A DNA stretch of 22,805 nt. Origin: Collinsella aerofaciens. GTDB taxonomy: Bacteria > Actinomycetota > Coriobacteriia > Coriobacteriales > Coriobacteriaceae. The stretch lies in contig JAJWXI010000013.1 of NCBI GenBank assembly GCA_021641225.1, positions 1-22,805 of the forward strand, written 5' to 3'. The notes beneath the pieces are model-generated. The model saw nothing but the letters and a program-made list of their open reading frames with translations. It had not been told where the DNA came from and ran no database searches. The position numbers were made by a program, and so were the translations under genes. Shown here piece by piece: positions 14,511 to 22,805 of the stretch. The number at the start of each line of letters is the position of its first letter. Positions within the stretch are counted from its first letter, which is position 1.

Positions 14511-15860
14511 CTACTCAGCATCCTCGGCAGAAGCTGCCGCGGCGTTCTCCTGCTCCTGAGCCAGGAGCTGGTTATCGTACACCTTAAAGAACGGGTACCA
14601 GACCACAGCCATGACCACGATCAAAACGATCGTAAACACCCAGATGCGCGGGTCGAGGCACTGGACAAAGCCCTGAACGAAGATGGGGAACGTGCCGCTC
14701 ACCAAGATGTAGAAGTTAGAGACAAGACCCAGTGAGACCGCACCCCAATACAGCAGGGCCGAGATCATGCCGCCTAGCACAAACGGAATCATGAGGATCG
14801 GGTTGAAGATGATGGGCGCGCCGAAGATCGCGGGCTCGGAGATACGGAAGAAGCTCGGCACGATCGATGCCCTGCCAAATGCCTTGAGCTGCTGCGACTT
14901 TGCCCTAAACGCGCAGAGCGCCACAAAAGAGAACGTATTACCCGTGCCGCCGATGAGGTTGATGGCCAACGACATGAGCGCCGGGTGGAACTCAAGCGGC
15001 TGCCCGGCAGCATAGAGCGAGGCGTTGGCGGCAAAGGCGGCAAGCGTGACCGGGGCGGTGATGGGCATTACGATCATGTTGCCGTGGACGCCAAAGCACC
15101 AAAACAGCAGCGTCATGAAGCAGATAAGCAGTGCGCCGGGCACAGAGTCAACTGCGACGGAAAGCGGGGCAGCGAGCAGCTTCTCGATAACCGAGGGGAT
15201 GGACAGCGCGGGATCGATCATCTGGATCAGCAGGTTGCCGCCAAAGAAGATGAGGATGTTGGCGAGCATAGGTACGATGGCGCCAAAGGTTTCGGACAAA
15301 AACGGCGGCACGCCATCGGGCATCTTGATGGTGATGCCCTTGGTCTGGCAGAAGCGCGTGACCTCGACGGAGACCAAGGCAACGATGATGGCGGTAAACA
15401 GGCCCTGCGCACCCAGATAGGTGCAGGGGACCGCCTGGAGCACGGACTCGTCAGCAAGCTGGTAGTAGGACGACGGCGCCGCGGCGATCAGGAACATCAC
15501 CAGCGAGGTCATGCCGGCGTTAAGCTTGGGCATCTTGTAGGTGCCCGCCAGGTTATAGGCGATTGCGAACGTCACGATCACCGACAGTATGCCCATCGTC
15601 ATGTTGAAGGGAATGAGCAGCGTGAGCTTATTGGCCGTGGCAAAATCGAGCCAAGGGCCAAAGACGGACCAGAACCCGCCCTGCGCCACCAGGTCGGCCG
15701 TGACCGGCGGGTTGGCGAGGATCATAAAGACGGCAGATACCAAGATGAAGCTGATCGCGCTCATAAAGCCCTTTTGCATGGAGGCAAAGTGGCGCTCGGT
15801 GCCGCAGAAATTGGCGATAGGGGTCAGTTTTTCCTGAAGCAGGGTCATGAACTTCTCCAT
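14511..15860 (-). CDS. celB: PTS system, cellobiose-type EIIC permease
   Basis: A 449-residue membrane permease of the lactose/cellobiose PTS family. It transports the sugar while the neighbouring EIIA and EIIB supply phosphate. It shows an N-terminal cytosolic segment, about ten hydrophobic helices, and conserved stretches NLIGGTGNTFSF and FRISEPAIFGAPIIFNP, the latter containing the Glu implicated in sugar binding in this family. Length agrees with CelB/ChbC. The ATG at 15860 has TAGGAGG 5-6 bases upstream, and the EIIB stop codon lies within that ribosome binding site, so translation is likely coupled. The C-terminal tail is Ala/Glu-rich and hydrophilic. Cellobiose is the likeliest substrate by family, but chitobiose or another beta-diglucoside is possible. 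The symbol is a family-level label. Confidence 0.93.
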   Translation of the reverse strand: MEKFMTLLQEKLTPIANFCGTERHFASMQKGFMSAISFILVSAVFMILANPPVTADLVAQGGFWSVFGPWLDFATANKLTLLIPFNMTMGILSVIVTFAIAYNLAGTYKMPKLNAGMTSLVMFLIAAAPSSYYQLADESVLQAVPCTYLGAQGLFTAIIVALVSVEVTRFCQTKGITIKMPDGVPPFLSETFGAIVPMLANILIFFGGNLLIQMIDPALSIPSVIEKLLAAPLSVAVDSVPGALLICFMTLLFWCFGVHGNMIVMPITAPVTLAAFAANASLYAAGQPLEFHPALMSLAINLIGGTGNTFSFVALCAFRAKSQQLKAFGRASIVPSFFRISEPAIFGAPIIFNPILMIPFVLGGMISALLYWGAVSLGLVSNFYILVSGTFPIFVQGFVQCLDPRIWVFTIVLIVVMAVVWYPFFKVYDNQLLAQEQENAAAASAEDAE

Positions 15861-15869
15861 GGTCGCCTC

Positions 15870-16163
15870 CTAACCCAACAGCGACTGGGCGAGTGCCAGC
15901 ACGTTGGCGGCGTTGCCCATGCCGTAGTCCTGTGCGGGGATGACCGCGGTCGGCTTACCGCTCCCCTGCTTGACGGTGTTGAGCTGGTAGGACACCTGCG
16001 GCCCCAAGAGCAGCACGTCATAATTGGCGCACGTCTCCTGATACTCGCCGATACCCACCGCATCGATATCGAGCTCGATGCCGTTTTGCTCCGCATATTT
16101 CTCGAGTTTCTTCATCAGAATGCTTGTAGACAGACCAGCTGCGCAAACAAGAAGGATCTTCAT
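15870..16163 (-). CDS. celA: PTS system, cellobiose-type EIIB
   Basis: A 97-residue cytosolic phosphocarrier of the lactose/cellobiose EIIB family. It accepts phosphate from EIIA on Cys7, in the P-loop CAAGLSTSILMKK, and passes it to the incoming sugar. The domain fills the whole protein, as usual for stand-alone CelA/ChbB. The ATG at 16163 is chosen over an upstream start six codons earlier because the protein then opens with the family's MKILLVCAAG strand. The ribosome binding site AAGGG is part of a small palindrome (AAGGGAATCCCTT) that could form a hairpin masking it. It lies 46 bases after EIIA and abuts EIIC. Confidence 0.93.
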   Translation of the reverse strand: MKILLVCAAGLSTSILMKKLEKYAEQNGIELDIDAVGIGEYQETCANYDVLLLGPQVSYQLNTVKQGSGKPTAVIPAQDYGMGNAANVLALAQSLLG

Positions 16164-16209
16164 AAGGGATTCCCTTCGCATTGATTGGTTGGATAGTCAC
16201 CGCACGCCG

Positions 16210-16536
16210 CTAGGCGTTCTTGGTTGCAGTGCGCTCATACAGGCAGATCAGCTCCTGCACGAGCTCCTGAGCAAGCATGGAGCACATGAGGTGGTCCTGA
16301 GCATGGACCAGCAACACATCCACCGACAGATGCTCGCCCGCTGCCTCAGTCGAAAGCAGCTGCGTTTGGATGTGGTGAGCCTTGATTCCCGCATCCTTTG
16401 ACTGCTTCATGAGTTTGGCGGCGGCGTCAAAATCCCCCGCCTTTGCCTTTTCAAGGGCTTCGAAGGCAAGGCTGCGTGCCTCTCCCGCTGCAGCGACCAG
16501 CTGAAACGAAACCATCTCGGTTCCCTGATCGTCCAT
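16210..16536 (-). CDS. celC: PTS system, lactose/cellobiose-type EIIA
   Basis: A 108-residue cytosolic phosphocarrier of the LacF/CelC family. It takes phosphate from HPr and donates it to EIIB. The active site is His78 in VLLVHAQDHLM, with the conserved Asp81 and His82 nearby; His78 is the known phospho-acceptor position in family members of this length. The protein is helical, as expected for the trimeric LacF bundle. The ATG at 16536 follows AGGAG at about 7 bases. The gene lies 119 bases after the regulator stop and 46 bases before EIIB, in operon order regulator-EIIA-EIIB-EIIC-hydrolase. Confidence 0.93.
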   Translation of the reverse strand: MDDQGTEMVSFQLVAAAGEARSLAFEALEKAKAGDFDAAAKLMKQSKDAGIKAHHIQTQLLSTEAAGEHLSVDVLLVHAQDHLMCSMLAQELVQELICLYERTATKNA

Positions 16537-16570
16537 AACGGTCTCCTCTCCCGTGATGTTTGGTTTGTAC

Positions 16571-16583
16571 TTGAATATTCGAA
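16571..16583. promoter_or_regulatory. AT-rich palindrome upstream of the EIIA gene
   Basis: TTGAATATTCGAA (core GAATATTC at 16573-16580) stands out as AT-rich in a GC-rich gap, 35 bases before the EIIA start. It could be an operator or part of a promoter for the structural genes separate from the regulator gene. The evidence is symmetry and position only. Confidence 0.25.
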
Positions 16584-16655
16584 ACGCCTATCTCCCGCCC
16601 GCAATCCTCGAGGTTTATTGCAGGTAGACTGACAGGGTCATCGACAAAAGAAGTC

Positions 16656-18551
16656 TTAAGCCGTATGCGCTTGCACAAGCGCCATCAGCTCATGCCAGGA
16701 CCGGCGCTCGCGTAGGCGCTCGACCCCCTGGCGGTCCATAAAGATCTCGGCGAGCAGTGAGCTCAAGATCCGCGCCTCATCGCCGCCCGACCGGGCAAAC
16801 GACACCATAAAGACGATATCGACCTCATGGCCGTATTCATCCCAAAGAATGGGATGTTCGAGCAGGCCCACGGTAACAAAGGCCTCGGCGCTCAAGGGAT
16901 GCATCCCATGGGGCATGGCTACCCCATTGCCAAACGAGGTGGCGCTCGCGCTCTCGCGCTCGGCGACCTCTTGGGCAAACTGGGCATCGACACGGCCGCT
17001 CTCGACGGCGCGCTCGGAGAGATATCGGAGAACGGCCTGCTTCGACGACGCCTCAACGCGGTTGAAGAACAGGGCACGGCTAAAGAAAGAGCTCACGGAG
17101 TCCGATTGCGCAGTGTCGTCGCTCAGCACCTTGCGGATAGCGTTGACATCGCTCGTCTCCAAGAAGAAATCGGCCTCGCGGACGGGCACGGGCAACTTGA
17201 CGTTGAGCGGCACCGTTGTGAACACGTAGTCGATATGCGAAAAATCGAACGTTCCCACGCGGGCGACATCGCATGTCTCAATCGAATCGATATACATGCC
17301 AAACTGCTTGCGGTACTGGTGCTCGAGCATACGGGCGCTTCCCGCTCCCGAGGCGCACACGATCAGGATGCGTTTGCGACGCGGCTGGTCGGCTTGCTGC
17401 TCGAGGGCCAGGGCAAATGCCATGGCGATGTAGCCGAGCTCTTCATCAGAGGGCTGGCTGCCAAAATGACGCTCGAGTACCTGCGAGGTGCCAGCTGCCA
17501 TCGAATAGGCCAACGGAAACCTCGTCTTGATATCGGACAGCATGGGGTTATCCATATGCATGTGATATTCAAGGCGATAGCCCAGAGGGCCGATATGCCG
17601 AGCAAGGTTCATGCGAAGTTCAAGATCGCCGCTAAAGTCAAACCTAAACTCATCGTTGACCGCACGTACCATCTCGGAAGCAATCTCCCACATCTCGTCC
17701 GAGATAACGGCAGAGCCCTTCTCGGGCACGCCCGTGCCCCTGCCGAGCAAATGGATTGCGATAAAGGCAACCTCTTCTCGGGGCATGCTCACGCCCAGGG
17801 CATCCTTGATGTTTGCGGCAATCTGGAAAGCCGCGGCGTATTCGCGCGTTCCCTCCAGTTTTTGAACGTCCGATTCTGCAGCTGGGACATAGCAGCCCTG
17901 CTCGATGCGGCCAAGAGCAATGTAAAGATGCATGATGAGATTGCGGGATGCCAGCGAGCTCACCGTGACGGGCGAGGCCGTCAGAGCATCGTCCACACAT
18001 GCGGCGATGGCCCGCAGGCGCTCGGCGAGCTTTGCATCGTCGGTGTCGGGCAACACGGGCCTCACCAGCGAGGCCAGGCACAGGCGCCGCTGCGACTCCC
18101 CGCCCGCAACGCGGATTCCGTAGCGTGGGCGCTTTTCGAGCGTTAAGTCAAATTGGGCGAGTTTCTGCTCTACCAGACGCATGTCATTGGACAGAGTTCG
18201 CGCCGAAACGTAGAGTAAATCCGCATACTCCTCAATCGTCACCCACTGGGACCGCATGAGGAGGTCGTTAAGAAGGAAGGACACACGGCCGTCGCGCGTA
18301 TCAGGAATGCCCGGATGGGCCAGAGCCGCACCGTCTAGCAAGCGAGCAAGCTCATCTGCACGTGCAACATCGATACGATACTGCCCCTTGCTGCCAACGA
18401 TGCGTGCAACCCCTGCAAGGTTGTCGTTTGCGCGATGGATATAGTTTCTCACGGCGCGCTCGCTTACCTCGAGACGCTTGGCAAGTACCGCGACAGCGAC
18501 AGGCTGAGCGTCCTCGATCATATTTACAAGCTGCTTGACGCGAGCATCCAT
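16656..18551 (-). CDS. LicR-type PRD-containing transcriptional regulator
   Basis: A 631-residue multidomain activator for PTS sugar operons. In order: helix-turn-helix (about 1-60), a second Mga-like HTH (about 85-150), PRD1 (about 175-285, His208 and His267), PRD2 (about 290-385, His319), an EIIB-like domain with Cys397 in ILIVCASGAGSARML, and a mannitol/fructose-type EIIA domain with His546 in GVAMPHGMHP. HPr and EII proteins phosphorylate such sites to set activity according to sugar supply. The second conserved PRD2 His, expected in the E-x-GYIAxH segment, is absent (ELGYIAMAFALALE). The ATG at 18551 follows AAGGAGGAGG. It is first in the operon and probably controls the downstream PTS genes. 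The architecture fits LicR/ManR activators better than BglG antiterminators, which lack the HTH and EII parts. Confidence 0.93.
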   Translation of the reverse strand: MDARVKQLVNMIEDAQPVAVAVLAKRLEVSERAVRNYIHRANDNLAGVARIVGSKGQYRIDVARADELARLLDGAALAHPGIPDTRDGRVSFLLNDLLMRSQWVTIEEYADLLYVSARTLSNDMRLVEQKLAQFDLTLEKRPRYGIRVAGGESQRRLCLASLVRPVLPDTDDAKLAERLRAIAACVDDALTASPVTVSSLASRNLIMHLYIALGRIEQGCYVPAAESDVQKLEGTREYAAAFQIAANIKDALGVSMPREEVAFIAIHLLGRGTGVPEKGSAVISDEMWEIASEMVRAVNDEFRFDFSGDLELRMNLARHIGPLGYRLEYHMHMDNPMLSDIKTRFPLAYSMAAGTSQVLERHFGSQPSDEELGYIAMAFALALEQQADQPRRKRILIVCASGAGSARMLEHQYRKQFGMYIDSIETCDVARVGTFDFSHIDYVFTTVPLNVKLPVPVREADFFLETSDVNAIRKVLSDDTAQSDSVSSFFSRALFFNRVEASSKQAVLRYLSERAVESGRVDAQFAQEVAERESASATSFGNGVAMPHGMHPLSAEAFVTVGLLEHPILWDEYGHEVDIVFMVSFARSGGDEARILSSLLAEIFMDRQGVERLRERRSWHELMALVQAHTA

Positions 18552-18717
18552 GTCCTCCTCCTTTCCCTGCGTCTAGTCTAACGCGGTAAAGAATGACACT
18601 CCACGTCGCGCTCGTTCCGCCAACTCGGAACAGGTTGCGGGGAGTCCAGCCGAACTTATAGGGAGCACGGAGAAAGGGCCCGAAAGCCATGTGCCGGTGT
18701 GAGATGCGCTTTCCGCA
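18552..18717. other. Upstream region of the PTS regulator
   Basis: This should contain the promoter of the PTS operon. On the minus strand a TATAAG lies near 18655-18660, but its -35 partner is weak. A 6-bp inverted repeat, GTTCCG/CGGAAC, lies near 18614-18634. A GAGATGCGCTTTCCG repeat copy sits at 18701-18715. No gene is evident, and no antiterminator target stem-loop was recognised. Confidence 0.4.
18701..18715 (+). repeat. Copy of the GATGCGCTTTCCG motif
   Basis: GAGATGCGCTTTCCG matches the motif found four times at 12.7-12.9 kb, differing at one position from the 12750 copy. It directly adjoins the GGGGAC-type palindromic repeat at 18718, so the two motif types occur side by side at both locations. 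Confidence 0.75.
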
Positions 18718-18796
18718 GTCATTGGGGACAGACTTAAATGAGTAGTCGTTGTGGACGTTCTTGTTTGACTAGTCGTTTAAGAACGTCCCCAATGAC
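18718..18796. repeat. Palindromic GGGGAC-type repeat (REP-like)
   Basis: The ends are exact inverted copies: GTCATTGGGGAC at 18718-18729 and GTCCCCAATGAC at 18785-18796. Over 30 bases the arms match at 25 positions (AGA versus GTT, plus two single changes). A third related copy, GTCGTTGTGGACGTTCTT, starts at 18747 in direct orientation. Positions 18719-18756 repeat 12613-12650. The organisation, paired inverted short palindromes between genes, resembles bacterial interspersed mosaic elements. Confidence 0.85.
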
Positions 18797-18808
18797 TAGG
18801 TGAATAGC

Positions 18809-18841
18809 AAAAGCCCCGCAGTCGGAGCGGACTGCGGGGCT
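18809..18841 (-). terminator. Terminator of the carbamate kinase gene
   Basis: AGCCCCGCAGTC and GACTGCGGGGCT form a perfect 12-bp stem with a 6-base loop, followed on the minus strand by TTTTG. It begins 65 bases after the carbamate kinase stop. Confidence 0.85.
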
Positions 18842-18906
18842 CATGAAGAGAGGCTAGTTTGTGGGCGCTTTGCCTGGCGCCCACGGGAGAGGCAACGGAG
18901 TAGGGG

Positions 18907-19869
18907 CTACTCGTGGATGCGGGTACCGGAGAGGCCGGCCATGGTCTCGGCGGCCTTGTCCAGGGCGCCGATGATGCAGGTGCGGCCCTTGCGGGAACGG
19001 GCGAACTTGATGGCGGCGCGGACCTTGGGCTCCATGGAACCCTTGCCGAACTGACCCTCGTCGGCCAGGCGCTCGGCCTCGTCGGCGGTGAGGTCCTCGA
19101 GCTCCTCCTGGTTGGGCTTGCCAAAGTTGATGGCGACGTGCTCGACGGCGGTCAGCAGGAACAGGACGTCGGCGTCGCAGTCCTCGGCCAGCAGCTCGCC
19201 GCCCAGGTCCTTGTCGATGACGGCGGGAACGCCCTTGTAGCAGCCCTTGTTCTCGTAGTCGCGGACGACGGGGATGCCGCCGCCACCGCAGGCGATGACG
19301 ATGAACTCGTTGTCGAGCAGGTTGAGGATGGAGTCGGCCTCGACGATCTTCTTGGGATCGGGGGAGGCGACGACGCGACGCCAGCCGCGGCCGGAATCCT
19401 CGACGAAGACCTTGGAGGGATCCTCGGCCATGAACTCCTTGGCCTGCTCCTCGGTGTAGAAGGGGCCGATCGGCTTGGTCGGGTTCTTGAACGCGGGATC
19501 GTCGGGATCGCACTCGATCTGGGTGACGACGGTGGCGGCGTGCCAACGCTTGTAGCGCTTGTGCATCTCGCGGCCGATGCCCTGCTGCAGGTGATAACCA
19601 ATGTAGCCCTGGGACATGGCGCCGCACTCGGGCAGCGGCATCTCGGGGGTACCGATGGCATCGTGGGCAGCGGCAAAGGCGTTCTGGATCATGCCGACCT
19701 GCGGGCCGTTGCCGTGGGTGATGATGATCTCGTTGCCCTGCTCGATGAGACCGAGGAGAGCGTGGGCGGTGTTGCTCACGGCCTCGATCTGCTCGACGGG
19801 GTTGTTGCCGAGGGCGTTGCCGCCAAGGGCGACGACAATACGATCGGGCTTGCCAAGAGGCTTAGACAT
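18907..19869 (-). CDS. arcC: Carbamate kinase
   Basis: A 320-residue cytosolic amino-acid-kinase-fold enzyme that interconverts carbamoyl phosphate plus ADP with carbamate plus ATP, usually the ATP-forming last step of arginine deiminase, agmatine deiminase or allantoin breakdown. Seen: the N-terminal IVVALGGNALG loop, ITHGNGPQVGM, a central IVIACGGGGIPVV nucleotide-binding segment, DKDLGGELLAE, and the C-terminal FGKGSMEPKVRAAIKF stretch, all family hallmarks. Length is normal (about 310). The ATG at 19869 is preferred over one 36 bases upstream because AGAAAGGA lies 8 bases before it and the shorter N-terminus fits the family. No deiminase or carbamoyltransferase gene adjoins it; it seems monocistronic, with its own terminator and a long upstream region. 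Strong C/G-ending codon bias suggests high expression. Confidence 0.95.
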   Translation of the reverse strand: MSKPLGKPDRIVVALGGNALGNNPVEQIEAVSNTAHALLGLIEQGNEIIITHGNGPQVGMIQNAFAAAHDAIGTPEMPLPECGAMSQGYIGYHLQQGIGREMHKRYKRWHAATVVTQIECDPDDPAFKNPTKPIGPFYTEEQAKEFMAEDPSKVFVEDSGRGWRRVVASPDPKKIVEADSILNLLDNEFIVIACGGGGIPVVRDYENKGCYKGVPAVIDKDLGGELLAEDCDADVLFLLTAVEHVAINFGKPNQEELEDLTADEAERLADEGQFGKGSMEPKVRAAIKFARSRKGRTCIIGALDKAAETMAGLSGTRIHE

Positions 19870-20173
19870 TGCTGGAATCCTTTCTGTAAAAGGCCTACAA
19901 CCCATTAATAACCCGCGTCCGTGCGATACGCGAGTTTATTAAGGTTTATATTCTCTTTATCGCTCATTTTATTCATTTTGAAAATAGCGGAACGGTGAAC
20001 GGTCGTTTTTATCCGCTCAGCGTACAGAACCCCAGCTCAGACATATCTACGCCATTTACGTGCAACTTTATTTAAATGCAGCGAGGATTATGTCGGATTA
20101 TGCAAACTACATCTCTGCTAAACACAAAACGGACAGCGCAATATCTTACTCGCACTATACGAGATTCTATGCA
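19870..20173 (-). other. AT-rich leader/upstream region of the carbamate kinase gene
   Basis: About 300 bases that are clearly more AT-rich than the surroundings and carry no credible gene. They include a possible bulged hairpin (AGCGGA at 19986-19991 with TCCGCT at 20012-20017), a repeated CATAATCC near 20089-20105 on the minus strand, and several A/T runs at 19935-19985. If the promoter at 20174-20201 is used, all of this would be a 5-prime untranslated leader. I recognised no known riboswitch class in it. Confidence 0.45.
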
Positions 20174-20201
20174 CTTATAAGTTGAGTATGCACCCCTGCA
20201 A
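20174..20201 (-). promoter_or_regulatory. Candidate promoter upstream of carbamate kinase
   Basis: On the minus strand TTGCAG (20201-20196) and TATAAG (20179-20174) are separated by 16 bases, each matching the consensus at 4-5 of 6 positions. The -10 lies inside the palindrome ACTTATAAGT. A second TATAGT hexamer lies near 20155-20160. Transcription from here would give a leader of about 300 bases. Confidence 0.4.
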
Positions 20202-20388
20202 AAACAAGGGGCTTTTCATCCAGCATAAGGAATAAAGAAGAGCTCCGAAAAGGCGGCAACAGCCAAGTCCCCCATCTATCTCCAAAGTGGCGCGAGGTTT
20301 CGCGGCAAAGCCGCGAAACAGCAAAGGGGACAAAAGCCCCCACAACCACGTCTTTCATCCGCCCACACAATCCGAGGACGTAGTCGTA
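20202..20388. other. Hairpin-rich intergenic block
   Basis: This stretch has a perfect 10-bp hairpin with an AAA loop (GTTTCGCGGC at 20297-20306, GCCGCGAAAC at 20310-20319). It also has short CCCCT/AGGGG and GGGG/CCCC stems each next to TTTT or AAAA runs, and a TCCGAGGACGT direct repeat (20371-20381, again at 20476-20486). A 63-codon minus-strand frame exists but lacks support. It may hold a small structured RNA or be part of a repeat element. Confidence 0.4.
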
Positions 20389-20513
20389 GCAGGATCTGAG
20401 GGCTAACCTTCGCGGACACTCCGCAGGACAAAAGAACCCCCGCCGCACGAAGTGCGCAGCGGGGGTTCTTTCATGTCCGAGGACGTCCGCGAAGGTTAGC
20501 CCTCAGATCCTGC
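20389..20513. repeat. Nested 29-bp perfect inverted repeat enclosing a terminator
   Basis: The outer arms at 20389-20417 (starting GCAGGATCTGAGGGCTAACC) and 20485-20513 are exact reverse complements over 29 bases. They enclose the 13-bp terminator stem at 20431-20471. The right arm lies within the 3-prime untranslated region of the pyruvate oxidoreductase gene, 10 bases past its stop; the left arm lies beyond the terminator. Such a perfect outer repeat is not needed for termination and suggests an inserted or duplicated element. Confidence 0.9.
20431..20471 (-). terminator. Terminator of the pyruvate oxidoreductase gene
   Basis: AAAGAACCCCCGC (20431-20443) pairs perfectly with GCGGGGGTTCTTT (20459-20471). 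A further CGCAC/GTGCG stem lies within, and TTCTTTTGT follows on the minus strand. The plus strand reads GGGGGTTCTTTC, so it may work in both directions. Confidence 0.88.
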
Positions 20514-20523
20514 GGTGGGAGAC

Positions 20524-22805
<2,282 letters not shown>

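Noticed and set aside
20167..20358. 63-codon minus-strand frame starting at an ATG at 20358
   Set aside because: It runs through a perfect hairpin and the candidate promoter, and has only a weak GGGCGG upstream. I could not exclude a recurrent small protein but have no positive evidence.

Overview
The window looks like a chromosomal segment of a strictly anaerobic, GC-rich gut actinobacterium, most likely Collinsella or a close relative (Coriobacteriia). This is inferred from high GC with strong AGGAGG-type ribosome binding sites, a pyruvate:ferredoxin oxidoreductase of the anaerobic type, LytS/LytR-type regulators, a cellobiose-type PTS operon, and families of short intergenic repeats. I could not test the assignment by a database search. 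All genes but one lie on the minus strand.

Region 1 (1-8.3 kb) is regulatory and surface related. Reading on the minus strand from 8.3 kb down, it holds: a LytS-like sensor kinase (HK2) and LytTR response regulator (RR2); a zinc-dependent phospholipase C-like protein; an Atg22/UMF1-type MFS transporter; a family 2 glycosyltransferase overlapping by 4 bases a second LytS-like kinase (HK1); its LytTR regulator (RR1); and the first codons of another gene at the window edge. The two kinase-regulator pairs are clear paralogues. Both kinases have only a two-helix membrane hairpin plus a cytosolic GAF-like region.

Region 2 (8.3-11.3 kb) is an APC-family amino-acid permease followed by a prolidase-like amidohydrolase, probably an amino-acid or peptide-derivative uptake and hydrolysis pair. 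It lies directly upstream of HK2/RR2 across a terminator. The only plus-strand gene (11.6-12.6 kb) encodes a membrane-attached C39-like cysteine peptidase with a long basic, low-complexity N-terminal tail.

Region 3 (13.0-18.6 kb) is a complete beta-glucoside PTS operon: LicR-type PRD regulator, EIIA, EIIB, EIIC and a family GH1 6-phospho-beta-glucosidase, ending in a terminator. It would import and phosphorylate cellobiose-like sugars and cleave the phosphorylated product.

Region 4 (18.8-22.8 kb) holds a carbamate kinase (ATP from carbamoyl phosphate) with a long AT-rich upstream region, a structured intergenic block, and the C-terminal two thirds of pyruvate:ferredoxin oxidoreductase, which runs off the right edge.

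The most unusual content is intergenic: a perfect 27-bp inverted repeat at 4984-5049; two compound REP-like blocks flanking the PTS operon (12.6-12.96 kb and 18.70-18.80 kb) that share GGGGAC-type and GATGCGCTTTCCG-type motifs, one with a 62-bp period; and a nested 29-bp plus 13-bp inverted repeat around the pyruvate oxidoreductase terminator.
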